Positions 34,819 through 41,762 of a stretch of DNA of 64,000 bases are shown piece by piece. The translations under genes were made by a program, and so were the position numbers. A model generated the notes under the pieces. The model had not been told where the DNA came from, did no database searches, and was given only the letters and a program-made list of their open reading frames with translations. This stretch comes from Agriterribacter humi. Lineage in GTDB: Bacteria; Bacteroidota; Bacteroidia; Chitinophagales; Chitinophagaceae. Numbering within the stretch: the stretch's first letter is position 1; each line of letters begins with the position of its first letter. The stretch covers positions 62,001 through 126,000 of the forward strand of contig NZ_VOHQ01000013.1 in assembly GCF_009192765.1 (NCBI RefSeq), given 5' to 3'.

Positions 34819-36060
34819 ATGAAATCATTCAACTATCATAAAGAACCATCAGCGCCTGCCAATCAGTATCTGCGCTCTGCCAAAGAAAAAAGTCTTCCTT
34901 TCTTTAGTAACAGCAAGCCTTTCTTCTCTCCTCAAACAATGTATGCTGATACGCATATACTTCATCAACAAAATTCCTCGCCCGTAATACAAAAGAGCCC
35001 GCTTACAAACGTGTCCGTTGAAGACTGTTTAAAACAAAAAACAGGCGACCTGCTTCCAGGCAAGGTGGGCGTTGTGGAACACATTAACCGGGAAGTAATG
35101 CTGGATGAGATACTGGGCAAACAAAGAAAAAAAATTGAAAATGAGATCAGGCAGGATTATGATGCCCGCAAATTTGTTTGCGAAGCGGGCATTAGCGCCA
35201 TGCTGGCACTGTATTACAACAGGGATTATAAAAACAGGCTGCATGTTGAGCTTGCACGCAAAAATTTTTCTGAGCATCCCGAATATTATTCCCTTGCAGG
35301 GATTGATGCAACAAAGCAGACAAAAGAGATGCTTAAAAAGAAGTATAATATTTTTATGGAGAGCGGAGATAAAGACTGGAGCCCGGAAGATATTGGTTTG
35401 CTCGCAGAGGCTTTGGGAAAACTTACAGAAAAGGAGATTCCGCTTATCAGTAATTACCATTTTATCCGCTGGACAAGCAGATGTAACCAGCTTATAGCTA
35501 AAAATGCCGACTATGAATGCGAATTCCCCGAAGATTATAACAAATGCGGATTACACGAAACAGATGTGGTAGATCGTAAGTATACCATAACCATGTATGA
35601 TTGTATGAAAGATGATGGGGAAGACAAGAGTAAACAGGGATATAATGTTCGAACAGGTGCCGACACTATAATACATGAAATTGGACATGCCATGGAATTT
35701 GGCAAACAAAGGCTTGCGATTGAAAGAGCAACTGACACAAAGAAAGAATATGGGCGTATTAAACGACAGTATGATGCCGCTACAACAGCAGACGCGAAAC
35801 GCCCCATTGAGCAAAAACTAAAAGCTGCTGAAAAAAAGAAGGATGACGCTGATAAGGAACTGGATAAAATACTGGCAGGTCCTGTAATTGATCAATTCAA
35901 AAGGTTAATAAAAAACAAAAGGCCTTTAACGCCTTATGCTGCAACAAGTGCAACAGAAGCTTTTGCAGAAGCATTTATGTTATTTAAGGTAGCACCGGGA
36001 AAATTGAAAAAATTAAACAAACCCTTATTTGACTGGTTTAGCAAGGGTGGTTTTATGTAG
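34819..36060 (+). CDS. putative metalloprotease effector (HEIGH zinc motif)
   Basis: A 413-residue protein 7 bp after the DUF4157 gene. The leader carries Phe-Phe pairs at 28-29 and 35-36 (LPFFSNSKPFF), followed by an IQK word as in the other cargo. The catalytic motif is H286-E-I-G-H290, preceded by GADTII. A downstream SATEAFAEAF stretch with E380 and E384 could give the third zinc ligand as in gluzincin toxins. A charged helical insert (about 305-345) lies between. No signal peptide. A protease toxin delivered by the eCIS is the simplest reading; the substrate is unknown. Confidence 0.75.
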   Translation: MKSFNYHKEPSAPANQYLRSAKEKSLPFFSNSKPFFSPQTMYADTHILHQQNSSPVIQKSPLTNVSVEDCLKQKTGDLLPGKVGVVEHINREVMLDEILGKQRKKIENEIRQDYDARKFVCEAGISAMLALYYNRDYKNRLHVELARKNFSEHPEYYSLAGIDATKQTKEMLKKKYNIFMESGDKDWSPEDIGLLAEALGKLTEKEIPLISNYHFIRWTSRCNQLIAKNADYECEFPEDYNKCGLHETDVVDRKYTITMYDCMKDDGEDKSKQGYNVRTGADTIIHEIGHAMEFGKQRLAIERATDTKKEYGRIKRQYDAATTADAKRPIEQKLKAAEKKKDDADKELDKILAGPVIDQFKRLIKNKRPLTPYAATSATEAFAEAFMLFKVAPGKLKKLNKPLFDWFSKGGFM

Positions 36061-36061
36061 A

Positions 36062-36104
36062 TATTCTGTTAACTGGTTGCGAAAAAGTACAGGATAACAG
36101 AATA
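36062..36104. repeat. inverted repeat after the metalloprotease gene
   Basis: TATTCTGTTA (36062-36071) and TAACAGAATA (36095-36104) are perfectly complementary across a 23-base gap, beginning two bases after the stop codon. The AT-rich arms and lack of a T-tract make it a poor intrinsic terminator. It may be a regulator site for the following gene or a weak terminator. Confidence 0.5.
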
Positions 36105-36175
36105 AAAAGCGATTAAATGCAGGGTTGAAGAGAATAGACAAAAAAAGGCTAACTAATCAGGATAATGATATTAGA

Positions 36176-37579
36176 ATGCATAATCATTATGATGTCAAAA
36201 AAAAACATTACAACATGCCAGCAAGCCAATCAAAACCCCTCGTTCTTCAATGGAACCAGTTAGCCTTAGACGCTATCCGGTATTCTAAAACAGCATCGCC
36301 ATTGGCAGCCAGGGCATTGGCTATGGTGCATACTGCCATGTATGATGCATGGAGCGTGTATACAGATGCCGCTCTCAGCACCAGCACGGCTTTATATATA
36401 AAGATAAATGACGAAGAAAAGTGCACGAAGGATAATCGCCGGAAAGCTTTCAGCTATGCCGCTTACAGGGTGCTGGTGGAATTGTTCCGGCTGGCATTGC
36501 CTTCGCACAACAAGAATATGTTTCGCGATCTGATGTATGAACTGGATTACGATCCTGCTGATACATCCCTGGATATTACAACGCCGCAGGGTATAGGAAA
36601 TATGATGGCTAAATTAGTGATCGAATATCGTGCCGGCGATGGTGCTAACCCTTATGGAACATTGCATATGCCTGCCTGGAGCGATTATACCGGCTATACG
36701 CCTGTTAATACATGGAACAAAGTAAATGATCTGAGCTATTGGCAGTCCTTACAAATAATGACTTCAACCGGAAAATATAAAATACAGCATTTTATTGTTC
36801 CGCACTTGGGCCTGGTGCATTCGTTTTCGCTCAATTATAACGGTCAGTTCAGGCCTGAACCGCCTTTTAAAAAGCACCAGGCACAATTTAAAGACCAAGC
36901 GAGAGAAATTTTAACCATCAGCGCAGAATTAACGGATAAACAAAAAGCCATTGCAGAATACTGGGCCGATGCCCCCGGCACTTATACCCCGGCAGGGCAC
37001 TGGTGCGAAATTGCACAGTATATAGCGCTTAATAAAAAATACGGCAACTCCAATTGTATCAAATTGTTCTTCGCACTTTCTAATGCCCTGCTCGATGCAT
37101 CCATTGCCTGCTGGGAATGCAAACACCAGTATAATTCGGTACGGCCCGTTACAGCTATACGTGAGTTGTACCGTGGCAAAGACATACAGACCTGGGGTGG
37201 ACCCCATAATGGCAAACAAACGATTAAAGGTGAAGACTGGCAGTCTTATATTGCCACACCAGCTTTCCCGGAGCATGTTTCGGTACAAAGTACACTTAGC
37301 CGTGCTGCTGCCACTATACTACAATATTATACCGGGAGTGATCAGTTTGGGGGCTGTACTGTTATTGAAAAAGGTTGTTCTGCAATAGAAAAGGGAGCAA
37401 CACCAAAGCAGGATATAACATTAGAATGGGACACATTTACCGCAGCGGCAGAACAAGCGGGAAAATCGGGACTATATGGCGGAATCCATTTTTCTAAGGG
37501 CAATGCGGATGGACAAAAGCTGGGAGCGGAAATTGGCAAATGCACATGGGAAAAAGCGTTGTTTTATTTTAATGATTAA
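36176..37579 (+). CDS. vanadium-haloperoxidase/PAP2-fold protein with degenerate active site
   Basis: The opening QWNQLALDAIRYSK, then ARALAMVHTAMYDAWSV, and KHQYNSVRPVTAIRELY identify the vanadium-dependent haloperoxidase family of the PAP2 superfamily. The oxyanion-binding Lys (codon 37121) and Arg seven residues on are kept, as is the last His (GGIHF, codon 37487). The usual SGH is SVQ here (37280-37288) and the Arg six residues before the final His is Gly (37469). Normal vanadate chemistry is therefore unlikely. No leader with Phe-Phe pairs. Start is uncertain: ATG 36176, ATG 36215 or TTG 36125. It has no signal peptide, unlike many relatives. Confidence 0.85.
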   Translation: MHNHYDVKKKHYNMPASQSKPLVLQWNQLALDAIRYSKTASPLAARALAMVHTAMYDAWSVYTDAALSTSTALYIKINDEEKCTKDNRRKAFSYAAYRVLVELFRLALPSHNKNMFRDLMYELDYDPADTSLDITTPQGIGNMMAKLVIEYRAGDGANPYGTLHMPAWSDYTGYTPVNTWNKVNDLSYWQSLQIMTSTGKYKIQHFIVPHLGLVHSFSLNYNGQFRPEPPFKKHQAQFKDQAREILTISAELTDKQKAIAEYWADAPGTYTPAGHWCEIAQYIALNKKYGNSNCIKLFFALSNALLDASIACWECKHQYNSVRPVTAIRELYRGKDIQTWGGPHNGKQTIKGEDWQSYIATPAFPEHVSVQSTLSRAAATILQYYTGSDQFGGCTVIEKGCSAIEKGATPKQDITLEWDTFTAAAEQAGKSGLYGGIHFSKGNADGQKLGAEIGKCTWEKALFYFND

Positions 37580-37639
37580 GCTGAGCACCTGATTTATAAA
37601 TAAAGCCAATCATTTATTTCTCATCAAAAAAATACCATC

Positions 37640-38059
37640 ATGGCAAAAGCAGCAGTCATTTCACGAACCAGGTACCGGTTTCAATATGCTGTAAAATTTA
37701 TTTGCACAGCCAATATTCCCGGTACTTCACAAACAACGGATGCTTTTCTTCCCGGCGTTTACCAAACCGCGGTAAATATTCATAATCCTCAAACTAAAAA
37801 AATAAAAATGAGGAAGAAGATCGCTTCTCCCATCGGCATTTCCAAGTATTTTAATGACGGGCTTGATCCCGATGCTGTGGAAAGGATAACCTGCGCACAG
37901 GTCAAAGATTTCGGGCTCACATTTATTCATGGCTTTGAAGGATTCCTGGTTATTGAAAGCACGGATAGCCTGGATGTGGTTGCGGTGTACACTGCCGGTG
38001 GCCGCCAGCAGGAGGTGAGTAGCATTGATGTGGAGCAGGCTAAAGAAAGGAAAATATAA
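37640..38059 (+). CDS. small beta-rich protein of unknown function
   Basis: A 139-residue protein with FQYAVKFIC near the start, the phrase YQTAVNIHNPQTKKIKMRKK (about 41-60), then a segment ending in FLVIESTDSLDVVAVYTAG and a closing IDVEQAKERKI. This set of words recurs in an uncharacterised family of secreted or surface proteins in several phyla, but this copy has no signal peptide. It lies 9 bp before the ParA gene, so the two probably share a transcript. Function unknown. Confidence 0.65.
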   Translation: MAKAAVISRTRYRFQYAVKFICTANIPGTSQTTDAFLPGVYQTAVNIHNPQTKKIKMRKKIASPIGISKYFNDGLDPDAVERITCAQVKDFGLTFIHGFEGFLVIESTDSLDVVAVYTAGGRQQEVSSIDVEQAKERKI

Positions 38060-38068
38060 AACAACAAC

Positions 38069-38842
38069 ATGTCTGTCATATCAATTGCCATTCAAAAAGG
38101 CGGTTCGGGCAAAACCACTACCGCCATCAACCTTGCGGCAGCCCTGCAGCACATGGGTAAAACAATATTGCTGTTTGATGCTGATCCGCAGGCCAATTTA
38201 TCGCAGTCGCTGGGTGTATTGGATGAGCCTGAAAAAAATCTTTTTACAGAACTAAAAAAAGAAATTGCAGGCGAAAGCGGTGATCTGCAGCAGGTGATCA
38301 TTCAAACAAAATCGGGTTTGCCCCTGGTGCCTTCTTCTATTGAACTGGCGGGCGCCGAGCTGGAACTGGTAAGTGTGTACGGACGTGAACAGGTATTTAG
38401 CTGGCTGCTGGAACCTTTGAAAAATAAATATGATTTTATTTTTATTGATTGTCCTCCGGCTATTGGCATGCTTACCGTAAATGCACTGGTGGCCAGCGAT
38501 TATGTATTGATGCCTTTGCAGGCTGAATTTTTGCCCTTAAAAGGTTTACGTAGCTTTATGCATCATTTCAAAGCCGTTAAAAGTAAATTAAACAGGAATC
38601 TCGAAGTGTTAGGCTTTATGCTTACCCGTTATGATGAACGCAAAACGATGAACCGGCAGGTATACCGGCAACTGGAACAGGAATTTGGCGATAAAGCATT
38701 CCGCACCCATATCCGCAGCAATATTCAACTGTCAAAAGCACAGGAGGCAGGAACGGATATTTTTAGTTTTGACAAACATTCGCATGGCGCCCAAGATTAT
38801 CAGAACCTGGCCGAAGAGTTTATAAGAAAATTAGCGAAATAA
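38069..38842 (+). CDS. ParA/Soj-type partitioning ATPase
   Basis: A 257-residue ParA-type ATPase. It has the deviant Walker A K10-G-G-S-G-K-T-T17, the A' box LLFDADPQANLS (about 35-46), Walker B FIFIDCPPAIG and the DNA-binding-type arginines in the C-terminal half (RTHIRSNIQLSKA). No ParB gene is next to it and the surroundings are not a plasmid or the chromosomal origin. Its place inside the eCIS locus suggests that it positions assembling particles or cargo over the nucleoid, as orphan ParA proteins do for other large cargos; this is inference. Confidence 0.92.
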   Translation: MSVISIAIQKGGSGKTTTAINLAAALQHMGKTILLFDADPQANLSQSLGVLDEPEKNLFTELKKEIAGESGDLQQVIIQTKSGLPLVPSSIELAGAELELVSVYGREQVFSWLLEPLKNKYDFIFIDCPPAIGMLTVNALVASDYVLMPLQAEFLPLKGLRSFMHHFKAVKSKLNRNLEVLGFMLTRYDERKTMNRQVYRQLEQEFGDKAFRTHIRSNIQLSKAQEAGTDIFSFDKHSHGAQDYQNLAEEFIRKLAK

Positions 38843-38852
38843 TTTTTAAAGA

Positions 38853-38860
38853 TATGTTTG
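38853..38860 (+). promoter_or_regulatory. possible -7 box upstream of the last DUF4157 gene
   Basis: TATGTTTG matches TAnnTTTG, 51 bp before the ATG at 38912. No TTTG is found at the expected -33 distance, so this is a partial match only. It would allow the DUF4157-AAA+ pair to be transcribed apart from the rest of the locus. Confidence 0.3.
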
Positions 38861-38911
38861 ATGCACAGAAGAAAAATGCCCCGGTATTTATAACGTTTTA
38901 AATATTGCTGT

Positions 38912-39949
38912 ATGTTCAGAAGCAGTTATCGCAGCCGCCGGCACAGGAACCCGCATACGCACGAAGAACAACAAAGGCCTGCACAACCCTTTTTTGCAGG
39001 AAACGCTGATGTGGTTGTTCAGCGAAAGACAGAAGACCCGTTCTTTCAGACCAAGCCGGGCAGATTTACCATAAACCAGCCTCACGATCCGTTTGAACAG
39101 GAAGCGAATAGGGTGGCTGATGCGGTAGTTAATGGTAATGCCGGCGCTGACATCGTACAACAAAAAAAGATCAGCAATATACAGCGGATGAATAAGGAGA
39201 TACAGCAAAACCCCCAACTACAACGCATGTGTACTGAATGTGAGGAGGAAGAAAAGGAGGGATTGCAAAGCAAGGCAGTACAGGGAACGGGAAACGCCGC
39301 CGCTGCTTCTTCATCTTTATCCGGGCGGATAGAAAGCACCGCCGGGGCAGGACAGCCATTGCCCGCCGAAACACTGGGGGAGATGAACACTTCGTTTGGA
39401 GCCGATTTTAGTAATGTACATATTCATACCGGCGCCGAATCCGCTCAAATGAATAAAGAGTTGCACGCGCAGGCATTTACACATGGCCGTGATATTTATT
39501 TTAGCAGCGGAAAATATAATCCCCAATCACCGGCCGGGAAACATTTACTGGCGCATGAGCTCACACACGTTATTCAGCAAAGCGGTAATACCGGTTCCGT
39601 TCAAAGGCAGCCCTCTGCCAACGCTAAGGCCGAAAGCCAGGTAGAGAATGACAGGGAGTCTTTTAGCATCATTTTAGCGAGACATTATCTCGCAACTCAA
39701 AGAAACGTACCATTCGATCCCACGCAAACCACCACATGTGCTGCTGCCGGCACCAATTCAAACGAATGCTTGTTGGTAACACAATCGGGAACCAGTATTA
39801 AATTAATGTGGAATACCGAAACCAATATTGCCATTGCTAAAGCTATTATTAATAATGAAGGTTTAGCCTGTGGTTTTAAATATTCGATAGATGATAACAG
39901 CAACATTACTTTTACTTTGATTAAATGCTGGAAAATATTTGATATATGA
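38912..39949 (+). CDS. DUF4157 (eCIS core) protein coupled to the AAA+ ATPase
   Basis: A 345-residue protein with a very basic start (RSSYRSRRHR), Phe-Phe pairs at 27-28 (QPFFAG) and 44-45 (DPFFQT), then INQPHDPFEQEANRVADAVV, CxxC-Glu (MCTECEEEEKEG) and DUF4157 with FGADFSNVHIHTG and H215-E-L-T-H219. The C-terminal 110 residues are short and beta-rich with three cysteines, ending in a CWKIFDI tail; no toxin domain is seen. It overlaps the AAA+ gene by 4 bp (ATGA), which suggests that the two work together. Confidence 0.82.
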   Translation: MFRSSYRSRRHRNPHTHEEQQRPAQPFFAGNADVVVQRKTEDPFFQTKPGRFTINQPHDPFEQEANRVADAVVNGNAGADIVQQKKISNIQRMNKEIQQNPQLQRMCTECEEEEKEGLQSKAVQGTGNAAAASSSLSGRIESTAGAGQPLPAETLGEMNTSFGADFSNVHIHTGAESAQMNKELHAQAFTHGRDIYFSSGKYNPQSPAGKHLLAHELTHVIQQSGNTGSVQRQPSANAKAESQVENDRESFSIILARHYLATQRNVPFDPTQTTTCAAAGTNSNECLLVTQSGTSIKLMWNTETNIAIAKAIINNEGLACGFKYSIDDNSNITFTLIKCWKIFDI

Positions 39950-41454
39950 ACAGTAATAATGCGGAAGCAGGTTTAGCAGGGAATAATGTATATCGTGAAG
40001 CCACGGTTTCCCGGGAATTTATTTACTTAGATAAACTCATTAAATACCGGTTGGCTCCTTATTTCCCCTCCGGTGAACAGGTTGAAGCTCCTTTATTGCC
40101 GGAGCCGGATAGCTGGCATGCCCCTTTAGCGAATTTTGTGCGTAACAATAAACTCAGCCCCGGAGAGTCTGTTTTACTGGTGATAGCGCTTGCACCATAC
40201 CTGCACCCCGATTTATTTGATCGTGCTATTGAAAGCAAATTAAGTGATGCGGGCAATTTTCCCGGGATCGGGGGTATACGCGGTAAAAATTCCCGTGCCT
40301 TTTTGCCCACCGGCGAAACTGCTTTATTTCTATTGGCAGGCGATGATATGCAGACAAGACTGGTTGTACAGCAACTATTTGGCGCGGAGCATTTATTTGG
40401 CCGAAAAAAAATATTATGGCTCGAAGAGCTTGCCCAGGGTGAGCCCCCGTTAAGCGGAAGGATAATTTTATCGCAGGATTATGCCGATATATTAATGTAT
40501 GGCAAACCTTCTCCACCACATTTCAGCATGACATTCCCGGCGCGGCGTATAAGCGAAAAAAGAAGCTGGCAGTCGCTGGTGATCAACGAAGAATTGCAAA
40601 ACCAGATTGAAGAAATTACCGGTTGGCTGAAGCATAACAATACCCTGATGCAGCAATGGGGAATGCAGGATCGGTTAAAAAAAGGATACAGGGTATTATT
40701 TCATGGCCCACCCGGAACGGGGAAAACATTAACCGCCGGTTTGCTGGCTAATGAAATGGGAAGGGATATATATAAAATTGATCTTTCCATGGTAGTATCA
40801 AAGTATATTGGCGAAACAGAAAAAAATCTTGAAATGCTTTTTGCCCGTGCTGAAGATAAAGGATGGATATTGTTTTTTGATGAGGCGGATGCCTTATTTG
40901 GCAAGCGAACCAATGTGCGGGATGCGCATGATAAATATGCCAACCAGGAAGTGTCTTATCTTTTGCAGCGCATTGAAGACTATGACGGACTTATCATTTT
41001 GGCTACCAATATGAAAAGTAATATTGATGATGCTTTTCTTCGTCGTTTCAATGCTATACTAAAGTTTCCTTTTCCCGATGCAGAAGAAAGAGTGCAAATA
41101 TGGGAAAAGTCTTTTCCCGGAAATGTTGTTTTTGCAAATGAACCGGGACAGTTGGATAATAAAATGGATAAAGAAAACAACAATCTTCCCGAATTGGTTA
41201 AAAAATATGAGATGTCGGGTGGAAGTATCATTAACGTAGTACATTATGCCTCTCTTAAAGCCATAGAAAGAGCATCTGTTCAAACAAGCATGCACGGTGC
41301 TGCAAACAATGATAACCCCCAAACAGATTTTCCGGAAGCTATGGTAAGCTCAGATAAAAAACTGAACCATCCTCCTCTTATTATTTATCTTGCCGATGTG
41401 CTGCATGGTATTAAAAGAGAATTGAGCAAGGAGGGTAAGCCTTTTGTGCGGTAA
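39946..41454 (+). CDS. eCIS AAA+ ATPase (Afp15/Pvc15-like)
   Basis: A 502-residue AAA+ ATPase. It has an N-terminal domain of about 200 residues, Walker A G254-PPGTGKT, Walker B ILFFDEADALFG with D312-E313, sensor-1 IILATNMKSNID and arginine fingers in AFLRRFNAI. All known eCIS loci carry such an ATPase; in the PVC it is needed for loading cargo or for assembly. It is the last gene of the locus. A Cys-free, Asn-rich spacer (about 400-415) and a C-terminal helical lid follow the core. Confidence 0.93.
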   Translation: MNSNNAEAGLAGNNVYREATVSREFIYLDKLIKYRLAPYFPSGEQVEAPLLPEPDSWHAPLANFVRNNKLSPGESVLLVIALAPYLHPDLFDRAIESKLSDAGNFPGIGGIRGKNSRAFLPTGETALFLLAGDDMQTRLVVQQLFGAEHLFGRKKILWLEELAQGEPPLSGRIILSQDYADILMYGKPSPPHFSMTFPARRISEKRSWQSLVINEELQNQIEEITGWLKHNNTLMQQWGMQDRLKKGYRVLFHGPPGTGKTLTAGLLANEMGRDIYKIDLSMVVSKYIGETEKNLEMLFARAEDKGWILFFDEADALFGKRTNVRDAHDKYANQEVSYLLQRIEDYDGLIILATNMKSNIDDAFLRRFNAILKFPFPDAEERVQIWEKSFPGNVVFANEPGQLDNKMDKENNNLPELVKKYEMSGGSIINVVHYASLKAIERASVQTSMHGAANNDNPQTDFPEAMVSSDKKLNHPPLIIYLADVLHGIKRELSKEGKPFVR

Positions 41455-41634
41455 GTGAATTATCTATCAGACACGGTGTATAGCACTGCCGCAGGTTGTA
41501 GTGTTTCATGAACACCAAACATGTGGGCGATAACGGGCAGTAGTCCCTTCCCAGTCCCGTCCGAACAGTTCATCCTGGCGGGACAGGCGGGCCGGCTGTA
41601 CGACTAAAGCTGATCCATACTACTATCGCTTGTC

Positions 41635-41666
41635 ATTCTGATCCCGCCTCAAAGCGGGAAAAGAAT
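41635..41666. repeat. REP-like hairpin upstream of the fucosidase
   Basis: ATTCT-GA-TCCCGC, loop CTCAAA, GCGGGA-AA-AGAAT: an imperfect stem of 11 pairs. It is preceded by CTTGTC and followed by CTGT, and resembles the hairpin at 44242-44273 on the other side of the GH95 gene, so both belong to one repeat family. Confidence 0.6.
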
Positions 41667-41728
41667 CTGTATTCGGTTGTATATACGATGTATTTATTTA
41701 TTTGTATGCATTTACATTTCCCCTTGTT

Positions 41729-41736
41729 TATATTTG
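41729..41736 (+). promoter_or_regulatory. -7 promoter box of the GH95 gene
   Basis: TATATTTG fits the Bacteroidota TAnnTTTG box exactly, 26 bp before the ATG at 41763. The nearest upstream TTTG is at 41701-41704, 24 bp away instead of about 19, so the -33 element is weak. Confidence 0.45.
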
Positions 41737-41762
41737 GGCTATAGAATATTAAAATAAGCGGC

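Larger units (their letters stand above)
41455..41762. other. spacer between the eCIS locus and the fucosidase gene
   Basis: About 310 bp with no gene. It contains GC-rich short inverted words at about 41574-41600, an imperfect hairpin at 41635-41666 and a -7 box at 41729-41736. I see nothing else. Confidence 0.6.

Noticed and set aside
38069-38842. ParA gene as a sign of a plasmid or replication origin
   Set aside because: No parB, parS-like repeats, replication initiator or dnaA boxes were seen around it, and genes on both sides belong to the eCIS locus.
6957-41454. Prophage or type VI secretion system as an alternative to eCIS
   Set aside because: There are no capsid, terminase, portal or integrase genes and no TssJLM membrane complex, while DUF4255, DUF5908, DUF4157, the CIS tape measure and the Afp15-like ATPase are specific to eCIS.
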